Positions 7,532 to 15,757 of a DNA stretch of 37,901 nucleotides are shown here, in pieces. This stretch comes from Phycisphaerales bacterium (GTDB lineage: Bacteria > Planctomycetota > Phycisphaerae > Phycisphaerales > UBA1924): the NCBI GenBank assembly GCA_013360675.1, contig JABWBB010000026.1:1-37901 (forward strand), in the 5' to 3' direction. The position numbers and the translations under genes are program-made. A model generated the notes under the pieces. The model saw only the letters and a list, made by a program, of their open reading frames with translations, searched no databases and had not been told where the DNA came from. Positions within the stretch are counted from its first letter, which is position 1; every line of letters begins with the position of its first letter.

Positions 7532-8649
7532 ACGCTGACTTGAGCAGGGCCTTGCGGGTTGCGCTCGCATTCGGTGCAGGCTGGACATTCATCTCGTTCA
7601 TCGCCCGTGGGCGAGACGGCGAGATTGCAGATCCTGCCGTCTTTGCGCTATCGCTCGCGATGGTGATCGTGATCAATCGCCTGAGTGATTCCGTCACACC
7701 GCTGAACCCGCGAGCGCTTGAGTTTCTCTGCACCACGCCATGGCGGCCCGGCCTGCGTACACCCTTCCATCGCTTCGCCCCGGATGCATGTGAACTCTCA
7801 TTCCTTGTCTTCATCCTGGCATTCACAAGCATCGAGGGTTGGATCGCGGGCGTCATTGTCTTTGGCTGCTACGTTCTGCTGCTGGTGTCCAGCGTGATCA
7901 TCGGGTGTTGGCGGACGGGTGCGTGGGGGCTAGTGAGTCTGTTCCTGACGCTGGTCGGCGTTCTATCGCTCGTGTGCATCGACCTGCCACGCTGCTTCGT
8001 ATCCCTGCTGGTCATGCTGGGCGTGTGCTGGTGGGCGCAGCGGCGGATTCTTGCTTACCGCTGGAAGGCCTGTTTCGATCACCATCCCACATCAGACAGT
8101 TTTATCGATGTAGGGCCCGGCATCATCAACCTTGCCCCGTGTACCTACAACGAGCCGATCTCCGTCGCATGGCGTGTGGCGCTCGCATCCGCATCCGTGA
8201 TCTTGCTCGCCGGCCTGTCATTCTTCTTCGCGAGGGTCTCCGACCAGAACGACCCCGGCGTACGAGGCTGGCTCTTGATGCTTGGAACGATCACGACCAT
8301 CACGGTGGGCGTCTACCGGGTCATCAACCGTGTCGGCCTGGTGCATGATCGCACATCGCTCTGGACCCGGATCGTGCACTGCCGCCCGATTGATCGTCGT
8401 TATGACATGGTCAGCGCTCCGTTGGCCGCCGGGGTGGGCATCATCGTCTGCGGCGCCATCATCGACCCCTCGACGGATTCGGTATTCGTCCCCATGCTGA
8501 TCGTTTGGGCGGCTCTCGTTGCCGCGTGTTCGATCAACCCTTCACGTGAGATGTGGCGCTTGACCGCCCCGGGCGTGGTGCCCCTGACAATCAAGACTAG
8601 AGCCGACTCCACGCGCAGCAAGAGCCACACCCGCCCGCCGCAGCGATAG
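7528..8649 (+). CDS. Probable ABC-2 type permease subunit
   Basis: 373 residues with about ten hydrophobic helices; the first is near residues 8-24, and others include LVFILAFTSIEGWIAGVIV, GLVSLFLTLVGVLSLVC and the last at VPMLIVWAALVAACSI. It starts at an ATG whose four bases overlap the ATPase stop, the usual arrangement for an exporter pair. No family-defining motif is visible, so the permease role rests on context and topology. Its codons use A and T in third positions noticeably more than the neighbouring genes, which suggests different ancestry or relaxed constraint. The in-frame region further upstream is not coding. Confidence 0.78.
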   Translation: MNADLSRALRVALAFGAGWTFISFIARGRDGEIADPAVFALSLAMVIVINRLSDSVTPLNPRALEFLCTTPWRPGLRTPFHRFAPDACELSFLVFILAFTSIEGWIAGVIVFGCYVLLLVSSVIIGCWRTGAWGLVSLFLTLVGVLSLVCIDLPRCFVSLLVMLGVCWWAQRRILAYRWKACFDHHPTSDSFIDVGPGIINLAPCTYNEPISVAWRVALASASVILLAGLSFFFARVSDQNDPGVRGWLLMLGTITTITVGVYRVINRVGLVHDRTSLWTRIVHCRPIDRRYDMVSAPLAAGVGIIVCGAIIDPSTDSVFVPMLIVWAALVAACSINPSREMWRLTAPGVVPLTIKTRADSTRSKSHTRPPQR

Positions 8650-8975
8650 TGATACGCTCGTGCCGCGAAGTGCGCGCGTCACGACCCGCGGACGGTCGGC
8701 GGCATCCCTCTTTGGTCTTGGTGGCACAGGCGTCCCGCCTGTGCATGATCGAAACAGTCACAAGACATCGAAGTCGTGCGGGGCCACGACTTCGATGGCA
8801 CGAAGACAGACACCACGCGCCGCGAGGACGCGTCGGGTGGTGGCACCCGGATTCAGAACCGGCGTGATGCGGGGCATGCAGCCCGAGCGTGAGCGAGGGC
8901 TTTCTGCATTGATGTGCGGAAACGAAGCAGGCCCTCCCTGACGGTCGGGCTGCATGTCTCGAGCAGCCCGCCCAC
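8650..8975. repeat. Gene-free region with three hairpin / inverted-repeat units
   Basis: Three separate inverted repeats are packed here. GCACAGGCG/CGCCTGTGC (8724-8744) has a 9-bp stem and a 3-nt loop. CATCGAAGTCGTG/CACGACTTCGATG (8766-8797) has a perfect 13-bp stem and a 6-nt loop. A 26-base imperfect pair (8875-8900 with 8931-8956, 23 of 26 matching) starts CATGCAGCCCGA. From memory, the first and third resemble short palindromic repeats scattered in planctomycete genomes. No T-tract follows any of them, so they are more like dispersed repeats than terminators. I see no coding sequence. Confidence 0.7.
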
Positions 8976-9995
8976 CTAAGCCCCGCCCCGCCCGCTGAGC
9001 ACCAGCGTCATGCGCTCGAGCGTGCGCCCGCTCTCGCCCAGGCCCCGCTTCTGGCGCAGGTCCGCGTCGACGCAGAACCGCAGCATCGCCAGCGCCCGCT
9101 CGGGCGGCAGGCGCTTGGCCGCATCTAAAATCGCGTCGCGCGACGGGCCCCACAACTTGAGCGACTTGGCCAGGTCCCAGGCGTTGGCCCCCTGGCGCAG
9201 GCCGCGGCTGGCCCCGTGCAGTTTCCGCGCCAGGTCCGTCAACGCATAACTCACCAGCGTCGGCGGGTGGCGCGAGACATCCAGCAGGCGGCGCAGATGC
9301 TCGAGCGCCCGCCCCGGGTCGCCCGAGAGCATCGACGCCTGGATATCCCACACCTGCTCCTCGCGACTCTGGCCCACGAACTCGCCCACGAGAGTGCGCG
9401 TGATTGCGCCGCCCCCCGCCGCCGACGCGAGTTTCCCCGCCTCGGCGTCGAGCCGCCCGAGCCCCACGCCCACGCGATCGACCAGCAACCGAGCCGCATC
9501 GCCCTCGAACGCCGCGCCGTAGGCCTTCTTTGCGCGGGCCGTGACCCACGCCGCGGCTTTTTCGGGCGTCAGTTCCTCGCAGGCGATGATCACGCCCGCC
9601 TTGTCGATCAACTTGTCGAGGTTTCCCTTGTGCCAGGTGCGGGCCCGCAGCACGAGCGTGGCCCCCCCGGCGTGCCCGTCGATCGCCCCCTGCACATAGC
9701 GCTCAAAGAGCGGGCGCGACGATTCCTTCACCGCCTGGTCCGCCTCGTCGACGATCACCATCTTGTGCCCGCAGAGCAGGCCCATCGAGCGGCATTCGTC
9801 GAGGATCTCCGCCGCGTTCGCGCTGGCCCCGTCAAAGGTCGCCACGTCGAGTTCCGCGTGCTGCTCCTTTAGACGATCGCGGAGTTCCTGCGTGTATCGC
9901 AGGCGCAAAAAGGCCTCGGGCCCGTGGAGCAGCACAACGCGGCACTCGGGCCCCAGCGGGCGGTTGGTAGGAGCCTCGGCGGCTTTCTTGGCCAT
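8976..9995 (-). CDS. holA: DNA polymerase III subunit delta
   Basis: About 339 residues. Delta is the wrench of the clamp loader: it opens the beta clamp and works with the DnaX oligomer. The sequence fits HolA: VVLLHGPEAFLRLRYTQELR near the start, KMVIVDEADQAVK (the degenerate AAA+ core without a working Walker A), ATLVLRARTWHKGNLDKLI, then LGRLDAEAGKLASAAGG and the C-terminal collar with QVWDIQASMLSGDPGRALEH. GTG codons at 10001 and 9998 precede the ATG at 9995; none has a strong ribosome site. It is the last gene of a four-gene leftward group. Its partner dnaX is also in this window, at 32884-34601. Confidence 0.9.
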   Translation of the reverse strand: MAKKAAEAPTNRPLGPECRVVLLHGPEAFLRLRYTQELRDRLKEQHAELDVATFDGASANAAEILDECRSMGLLCGHKMVIVDEADQAVKESSRPLFERYVQGAIDGHAGGATLVLRARTWHKGNLDKLIDKAGVIIACEELTPEKAAAWVTARAKKAYGAAFEGDAARLLVDRVGVGLGRLDAEAGKLASAAGGGAITRTLVGEFVGQSREEQVWDIQASMLSGDPGRALEHLRRLLDVSRHPPTLVSYALTDLARKLHGASRGLRQGANAWDLAKSLKLWGPSRDAILDAAKRLPPERALAMLRFCVDADLRQKRGLGESGRTLERMTLVLSGRGGA

Positions 9996-10082
9996 CACCA
10001 CGAGTGTACGGGCGGCTTCGGCCCGGGCGTGCGGCGCAGGGCGGGTTCACCCCATGCCAAGCACGAGACCGCAGGGCGGGTG

Positions 10083-11210
10083 TTAGGGCTGGACGGGGGC
10101 CTTGCGCCGGATCAGATCCACCACGTCGCCCATCAGGTCGTTGGGGATAGGCACCGTCAGGTTGTACTGCGCGATACGCCAGCGACCGCCCCGCAGCACC
10201 AGCGCGCCCGACCCGCGGCAAGCCCCCAGTTTCGCGTTCTCCAGCCGCTCGTCGAACCACGCGCTCGCCCCGTCATCGCTGATGGTGATCCATCGCTCGC
10301 TCGGCGTATACGTCCACCCCTTGCCCTGGTCGAAGTATGTCGACACGAACACGCGGAACTCCTCGACGCTCCATCGCTCGGTGGCATCGGTGCCCAGGAA
10401 GACCGCGCCCGGGGCGAAGTGCGCCATGTAGCGGGCCTTGTCGGCCTTGGCCGCCGCGTCGTGGAAGTCATTGAGCACGCCCTCGATCTTGAGGCGTGCC
10501 TCGGCGCGCAGCGTGGGCGAAAGCCCCCCGCGCGTTGCCTCCATCCAATCAAACATCGCGCCCGCGTCCACCTCGAGCACGTGCCCCTGCCCGGGCAGCA
10601 CCTCGAGCGTGCACGCGCCCCCCGCCGCGGCCAGCCTTCGCTGCATCTCGCGCGAGCCCTCGACCCACGCGGCTTCGTCCTTCTCGCCGACATACGCGAG
10701 CACGGGCATCGCGCCCATGGCAACCAGTCGCTCCCAGTCGGTCGCGTCGCCGGGCATCCCGGGCAGCAGCAGCAACGAGGCGAAGGCATCGGGGCGCACG
10801 GTGGCCAGGCGCACCGCGGCTCGCCCGCCGTTGCTCACCCCTGCCAGATGCACGCGCCCATCGGGCGTCACGATCGATGGGATGGCGTCGACAAACTCGC
10901 CCAACAGGGCGGCCGATTCGTGCAGCGTGGCCCCCTCGGGCGGGGCGGGGGAGAGCACGCACCAGCCCCGGGCCTTGGCCGTTGTCTCCCAATAGCGCGT
11001 CAGGGCGAGATCGATCATCGTGGGGGTGGAAGCCCCCGGCGCGAGCGCCACCAGCACCGGGACGGGCACGTCGGCCTTGTGCCCGTCGGGCAGCACGGCG
11101 GCGTACCGCAGCGTCGCCCCGCTGGGCAGTTTCACCTCGCGCATCTCGCGCGACCCGGGCTGTGCGAACGACACCATCACGCCGAGCAGCCAGACCAGCA
11201 TCATGTTCAT
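10083..11210 (-). CDS. Exported alpha/beta-hydrolase fused to a SnoaL/NTF2-like domain
   Basis: 375 residues in two parts. Residues 1-17 form a short signal peptide (MNMMLVWLLGVMVSFA). Residues about 20-225 form an alpha/beta-hydrolase fold with nucleophile elbow GVSNGG (Ser126), a probable acid in GEKDEA (Asp178) and His210 in GQGHVLE. Residues about 238-372 look like a SnoaL_3 / NTF2-like domain: FHDAAAKADKARYMAHFAPG, then WSVEEFRVF and GRWRIAQYNLT. NTF2-like domains usually act as binding pockets or isomerases. The substrate is unknown; esterase or peptidase activity on small molecules is possible. It sits 30 bases downstream of the zinc-ribbon membrane gene and 87 bases upstream of holA. 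Confidence 0.8.
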   Translation of the reverse strand: MNMMLVWLLGVMVSFAQPGSREMREVKLPSGATLRYAAVLPDGHKADVPVPVLVALAPGASTPTMIDLALTRYWETTAKARGWCVLSPAPPEGATLHESAALLGEFVDAIPSIVTPDGRVHLAGVSNGGRAAVRLATVRPDAFASLLLLPGMPGDATDWERLVAMGAMPVLAYVGEKDEAAWVEGSREMQRRLAAAGGACTLEVLPGQGHVLEVDAGAMFDWMEATRGGLSPTLRAEARLKIEGVLNDFHDAAAKADKARYMAHFAPGAVFLGTDATERWSVEEFRVFVSTYFDQGKGWTYTPSERWITISDDGASAWFDERLENAKLGACRGSGALVLRGGRWRIAQYNLTVPIPNDLMGDVVDLIRRKAPVQP

Positions 11211-11240
11211 GGGCGCACCGTAGGAACCCCGCGCGGGTGA

Positions 11241-12737
11241 TCAGGGTTTCTCGTAATAGCCTTCGATCGTCGCCGGATCGGGCAGGGGCTCAAGCCCGAG
11301 TTCAACCCGGATGAGGTTCTGGGCGGCGAGGGCCTTGAGGCGTTCCTCGCCTTGAAGAATCATGAAACCACCGACTTGCAGGGCGATCATGCGCACGGTG
11401 GCGGGGTCGCCCGCCGGGCAGAGCACATGAAGCCACAGGCGCGGGTCGATGTCATCCGGCGGCACGCCGTAGAACGTGAAGACCGTGTCGCCGAAGCGGG
11501 CCGCGACCAGGTTGGACGGGACATTGCCCGCGGCGGCCTCGAGCACCTGCGTCTGCCCCTCCGTGTTCATCACCTGAAAGGCCAGCAGGCTCATCCCCTC
11601 GATCTTCACCGTGCTGGAGTCGCGATCGAATGTCTCATAGACGAACGCGCTGGGGTCAATCGAGTTCTCGACGATCAGGTGGAACCCGGTCAAGGGCCAC
11701 GTGTCGTGCACCATGGCATAGTTCTTCAACTCTGAATGAACCAGTGCCGCGTGCGTTTGATTCCGCCTCTCAAGCTGGCTTGCCTGCGGCGATGCATTCC
11801 AGAACGACCCGCCACCCGCGGTGCCCGCCGCCTGAGCCTGCTGCAAGACGAAGTACATCCCCACCGAGTAAGCCGCGACGATCACCCCCGCCAGCAGCAG
11901 CGGCGGACCCAGCACGGCCATCGACGCCCGCCACCCGCTCACCTTCTGTGCCGTGCGCACCGCGAGCACGGCGCTGACCAGCCACCAGATTGAGAGGATG
12001 GACGAGAAATACGCGCCGATGCAGGGGATGCCCGTGAGCGCGTTGGCCCCGGATGAGTACGCGATGGCCTGAATGGTGCGATCGAGCCGGTACTCCGTCT
12101 TGCCCGTCAGGCGCAGCACGCCGTGGGTTGCCAGTGACCAGAGCGTGACGACGAGCAGCGTGCTCAAGATGACGATGATGAACCCGACAAAGAACCCGAC
12201 GATGAGCGCCAGCCCGAAGCTCATCGCGCCGCCCGCCGCCCCCACAAGGGCGCCGATCACCATCGCCCCGCAAAGGATGCCCATGAAGCCGGTCAATCCA
12301 AAGACGGCCTGCGAAAAGCAGGCGAACTTCAGCGCGGGGCCCACGCCGCTGTCGGGGGGCGTGAGATCGAGCAGCCGTCCGGGCGAGAGCATCGCCCGCG
12401 TGACCGTCCCCCACCACCCGCGCCAGAAACCGATGCGCGGACGCTCGAGCCACGGCATGATCTCGCCGCTGGTCTGCGCCTCGCTCAACCCCTCGACGGG
12501 AAGCAGCACCATCTCCTCGAGCGTCACGCCCTGCCCGCATTTCACGCAGGTGAACGCACGCGGCTCGAGCAGCCCGTCCTTGTCCGTGCCGAAATAGTGC
12601 TGCGCGCAGTGCGGGCAGCAGAACCGGATCGTTCCGGGACGGAACGAATACTCGCTCGGCGTAAACCCACGCCCGCACTCGGGGCATGTCCGCGAGCGCA
12701 GGTTCCACAGCGAGTATTGGCAGCCCTTGCACTTCAT
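11241..12737 (-). CDS. Zinc-ribbon membrane protein with a Yip1-like domain
   Basis: 498 residues. The N-terminus has two cysteine pairs typical of a zinc ribbon (C3, C6, C18, C21, the last in CPECG), followed by a second set, C41-x2-C44 and C64-x2-C67. Around residues 130-300 lie five or so hydrophobic helices rich in small residues, in the arrangement of Yip1-domain proteins (SPGRLLDLTPPDSG leads into them). The last ~190 residues are soluble and unrecognised. The function is unknown; such proteins are common in planctomycetes. It starts 6 bases after the preceding gene with GGAG upstream of the ATG, so it is coupled to that gene. Confidence 0.75.
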   Translation of the reverse strand: MKCKGCQYSLWNLRSRTCPECGRGFTPSEYSFRPGTIRFCCPHCAQHYFGTDKDGLLEPRAFTCVKCGQGVTLEEMVLLPVEGLSEAQTSGEIMPWLERPRIGFWRGWWGTVTRAMLSPGRLLDLTPPDSGVGPALKFACFSQAVFGLTGFMGILCGAMVIGALVGAAGGAMSFGLALIVGFFVGFIIVILSTLLVVTLWSLATHGVLRLTGKTEYRLDRTIQAIAYSSGANALTGIPCIGAYFSSILSIWWLVSAVLAVRTAQKVSGWRASMAVLGPPLLLAGVIVAAYSVGMYFVLQQAQAAGTAGGGSFWNASPQASQLERRNQTHAALVHSELKNYAMVHDTWPLTGFHLIVENSIDPSAFVYETFDRDSSTVKIEGMSLLAFQVMNTEGQTQVLEAAAGNVPSNLVAARFGDTVFTFYGVPPDDIDPRLWLHVLCPAGDPATVRMIALQVGGFMILQGEERLKALAAQNLIRVELGLEPLPDPATIEGYYEKP

Positions 12738-12743
12738 CCGGCA

Positions 12744-13328
12744 TCATCTCCAGCCCGCGACCTGGTCGCGGATCACCGAGCGGAACACCCACACCAGCAT
12801 GAATACCGGATACGCGCACGCGAAGAGCAACCCCACGAGCACGCCCGCCGCCGCGAAGGCCTCCATCGGGAACGGCGTCGGCGGCATCCCGCCCGCCTTC
12901 ATCGCCTGAAACTGCGACTGCTGGATGAGAAAGCCGTACACGCCCCCCACACCCGACTGCAGGATCGCCAGCACCGCCCAGATCGTGTGCGCTCTCACGC
13001 TCCAGCGGCGGCGTTGGACCATGCCGATCCCCGCCGTCAGCAGCAGCACGCCCACCGCCATCCCCGTCACCCCGGCGGCGACTCCCCACGCGAGGTGATC
13101 AGACATCCCGGCGAATACCGCCTTGGATTGGTCGTCGGGCATCAGTCCCGTCAGGCCGTTCATCGCGAAGGGCATCACGATCCCCCCGCACCCCTGCAGC
13201 GCGCCCAGCAAACCAAACACAATGGAGATCACGCCGATGACCGTCGGCCAGACCGGGCGTGCGGGCTCGATATGCGACACGGTGGGCGGCGCACCCTGTC
13301 CGAAGTTGTCATGGCCCTCGTGCGACAT
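12744..13328 (-). CDS. Hypothetical four-segment membrane protein
   Basis: 194 residues. After a polar N-terminal tail (to about residue 27) come four hydrophobic helices: WPTVIGVISIVFGLLGALQG, WGVAAGVTGMAVGVLLLTAG, a segment around VRAHTIWAVLAILQSGVGG, and GVLVGLLFACAYPVFMLVWV. I know no named family for it. It is the first gene of the leftward group leading to holA and is divergent from the exported methyltransferase-like gene at 13402, with a 73-base shared promoter region. Confidence 0.72.
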   Translation of the reverse strand: MSHEGHDNFGQGAPPTVSHIEPARPVWPTVIGVISIVFGLLGALQGCGGIVMPFAMNGLTGLMPDDQSKAVFAGMSDHLAWGVAAGVTGMAVGVLLLTAGIGMVQRRRWSVRAHTIWAVLAILQSGVGGVYGFLIQQSQFQAMKAGGMPPTPFPMEAFAAAGVLVGLLFACAYPVFMLVWVFRSVIRDQVAGWR

Positions 13329-13401
13329 GGCACCATACCCCCGCGGGCGAGTCTAACGTCTCGCTGGCCCTGCTGTTCCATGGTCTTCCTCGGAGGCTCC
13401 G

Positions 13402-14520
13402 ATGCACCGTTTCGCCGCGCTGGTTTCTTTCGTGCTGTCTTCCACCCTGGGCATAGCACAAGAAACGCCCACACCGCCCACACCGCCCACACCGCCCACA
13501 CCGCCCACACCGCCCACCGCGCCCGCGGCGCAGGCCGACGCCGCAGAGACGCCCCCCGAGCCCGAACGCCACGCCGTTGAACTCCTCCGGCGCGAGGCCG
13601 GACGCGTGATGAGCCAGATGCCCAGCGGCGGGGCACGGCGTTTCCTCATCGCCACCACCTTCCTCCCCGTCGTCGATCCACGCACCATCCACTGGGATAA
13701 AGCCGCCCGTCGCGCCCTGACGCCCGACGAGTTCGCCGCCCTGCCCGACAGCGACAAGGCCACCTTCGAAGCCCGCACGCTCGACGACAAGTTTTATTAC
13801 TACACGCGCTTCGGCACGCCCTTGGCCTATGCCCGCCCCATCGAGATTCTCAGCGTCCAAACCCCCGACCAGCCCAACCCCTTCGCCAAGAAACGACTCT
13901 TCGACTTTGGCTATGGCACCATCGGGCACCTGCGACTGCTCGCCAGCCTCGGGGCCGACGTGCACGGCGTCGAGGTCGATCCCGTCCTCCGCGCTCTCTA
14001 CAGCGCCCCCGAGGACACAGGGATCGTCGAGGCCGCCCCCATCGCCCCCGACACCGTCGAGGGCAAACTCACGCTGCACCATGGCTCCTGGCCCAGCGAC
14101 GCGACGCTCGCCAAGGCCGTCGGTGAAGGGTTTGATTTCTTCATCTCCAAGAACGTCCTCAAGCGCGGCTACATCCACCCCGCGCAGGAGGTCGACAAGC
14201 GCCTGCTCGTCGATCTGGGCGTCGATGACGAAACCTATGTGAAGGCCCTGGCCGCCCTAATGAAACCCGGCGGGCTGGTGCTGATCTACAACCTCTCGCC
14301 CGCGCAGAAGCCCGACGCCTACATCCCCTGGGCCGACGGTCGCTGCCCCTTTGATCGCAACCTGCTCGAGAAAACCGGCTTCGAGGTGCTCGCTTACGAC
14401 GCCGACGACAGCGATGCCGCCCGGAAGATGGGCCAGGCCTTCGAGTGGGACCAGGGCGAGAAGCCCATGGACCTGGCCAAAGACCTCTTCGCGACCTACA
14501 CGCTGCTGCGCCGGCGCTAG
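13402..14520 (+). CDS. Exported SAM-methyltransferase-like protein
   Basis: 372 residues. A signal peptide (MHRFAALVSFVLSSTLGIA) is followed by a Pro-Thr linker of repeated TPP units (residues about 23-39), then a Rossmann-type methyltransferase core. Motif I is FDFGYGTIGHLRLLASLGAD, the acidic residue after strand 2 is in VHGVEVDP, and later parts include FDFFISKNVLKRGYIHP and MKPGGLVLIYNL. An exported methyltransferase is unusual, because S-adenosylmethionine is cytoplasmic. Either the signal is a lipid or membrane anchor, or the fold has another role. The ATG at 13402 follows GGAGGCTCCG. Confidence 0.75.
   Translation: MHRFAALVSFVLSSTLGIAQETPTPPTPPTPPTPPTPPTAPAAQADAAETPPEPERHAVELLRREAGRVMSQMPSGGARRFLIATTFLPVVDPRTIHWDKAARRALTPDEFAALPDSDKATFEARTLDDKFYYYTRFGTPLAYARPIEILSVQTPDQPNPFAKKRLFDFGYGTIGHLRLLASLGADVHGVEVDPVLRALYSAPEDTGIVEAAPIAPDTVEGKLTLHHGSWPSDATLAKAVGEGFDFFISKNVLKRGYIHPAQEVDKRLLVDLGVDDETYVKALAALMKPGGLVLIYNLSPAQKPDAYIPWADGRCPFDRNLLEKTGFEVLAYDADDSDAARKMGQAFEWDQGEKPMDLAKDLFATYTLLRRR
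13467..13516 (+). repeat. Tandem 9-bp repeat encoding Thr-Pro-Pro units
   Basis: Five exact copies of GCCCACACC (13467-13511) and a partial sixth. They are in frame within the exported methyltransferase-like gene and encode the repeated proline-threonine linker. Copy number is likely to vary between strains by slippage without breaking the frame. Confidence 0.95.
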
Positions 14521-14550
14521 CCGCGCAAGGCGACGTACGCTCAGGGTGAC

Positions 14551-15675
14551 ATGGACACCGCCCGGCGCATCCTCGTGGTTACCGGCACGCGCGCCGAGTT
14601 CGGCCTGCTCGCGCCGATCATGCGCGCGATCCAGGCCCACGAAGCTCTGCGCCTGATCGTCATCGCCGCGGGTGCGCACCTCATCGCCCCGGCCCTCACG
14701 TTGCGCGAGGTCCGCGCCGCCTTCGACATCGCCGACTCCGTCCCCATGCAGATCGCCGGACGCACCGGACGCATGGAAGACGCCCACGCCCTGGGGCGCG
14801 GCGTCGCCCGCTTCGCCCGCATCTACGAACGCCTGACCCCCGATGTCGTCCTCGTGCTGGGCGATCGGATCGAGGCCTTCGCGGCGGCCTCGGCCGCGTG
14901 CATCGCCGGGATCTGCGTCGCCCACGTCCACGCGGGCGACCGGGCCGAGGGCGTCGCCGACGAGGCCATGCGCCACGCCACCACGAAACTCGCGCACCTC
15001 CTCTTCGCCGCCTCGCCCGCCTCGGCCGAGCGACTGCGCCGCATGGGCGAGGACCCCCACCACGTCCACCTCGTCGGCTCGCCCGCGATCGACACCCTCC
15101 CCGACATCGCGCCCATGACCCCCGAGGCCTTCGCCGATCTGGGCTCGCCCAGCGCGGTGCTGCTCTTTCACCCCATCGGGCGCGACGACAACGCCGAGAA
15201 GGCCGATGCCATCGCCCTCCTCGATGGCCTGCGCGATGAGCGGGTGCTCGCGATCCACCCCAACCACGACCCGGGGCGTGACGGGATCGTCGCCGCCCTC
15301 CACGACCGCGCCGTACGCCACCTTCTCCATCTCCCCCGGGCGCAGTTCGTCGCTTTGCTCAAGCGCCTGGCCCTGAACAAGGGCGTGCTGGTGGGCAACT
15401 CCTCCGCGGGGCTGATCGAATCCGCCGCCATCCCGCTGGCCACCATCGACGCCGGCCCGCGTCAGGGCGGGCGCGAACGCTGCGCCAATGTCGTCAGCGT
15501 CGAGACCATCACGCCCGACGCGATCCGCGCCGCACTCGCCGCCGCCAGCGCGATCGATCTCTCGCGCGTCGCGCACACCTACGGCGACGGGGCCAGCGCG
15601 GACCGCATCGCCCGCGTCCTCGCCGCCACCGACCCCCACGACCCGCGCCTCCTCCGCAAGCGCTGCACCTACTAA
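14551..15675 (+). CDS. UDP-N-acetylglucosamine 2-epimerase (hydrolysing), NeuC-like
   Basis: 374 residues of the GT-B-fold 2-epimerase family. The start ILVVTGTRAEFGLLAPIMRA is the NeuC/LegG form; non-hydrolysing WecB proteins have GTRPE. LVLGDRIEAFAAASAACIAG, VAHVHAGDRAEG, the loop VHLVGSPAIDTL and the nucleotide-binding region LVGNSSAGLIESAAIPLATI are all present. NeuC-type enzymes convert UDP-GlcNAc to ManNAc, and LegG acts on the diacetylbacillosamine equivalent, for nonulosonic acid synthesis; the substrate cannot be decided here. No nonulosonate synthase or cytidylyltransferase gene is nearby. The ATG at 14551 follows AGGGTGAC. Confidence 0.85.
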   Translation: MDTARRILVVTGTRAEFGLLAPIMRAIQAHEALRLIVIAAGAHLIAPALTLREVRAAFDIADSVPMQIAGRTGRMEDAHALGRGVARFARIYERLTPDVVLVLGDRIEAFAAASAACIAGICVAHVHAGDRAEGVADEAMRHATTKLAHLLFAASPASAERLRRMGEDPHHVHLVGSPAIDTLPDIAPMTPEAFADLGSPSAVLLFHPIGRDDNAEKADAIALLDGLRDERVLAIHPNHDPGRDGIVAALHDRAVRHLLHLPRAQFVALLKRLALNKGVLVGNSSAGLIESAAIPLATIDAGPRQGGRERCANVVSVETITPDAIRAALAAASAIDLSRVAHTYGDGASADRIARVLAATDPHDPRLLRKRCTY

Positions 15676-15757
15676 CCCCGCGCCACCTGCCCCACGCCCG
15701 CCCGCTCCATGTCTCTCGGGCGAGGGGCCCCGTCCGCGGGCGATCTATCCTCAGGGC

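Noticed and set aside
13467..13516. Short tandem repeats as a CRISPR array
   Set aside because: The units are 9 bp, contiguous and without spacers, and they are coding.
14257..15639. 460-codon open frame antisense to the epimerase
   Set aside because: It covers the NeuC-like gene and part of the methyltransferase-like gene and has only Gly/Val/Asp-rich filler sequence.
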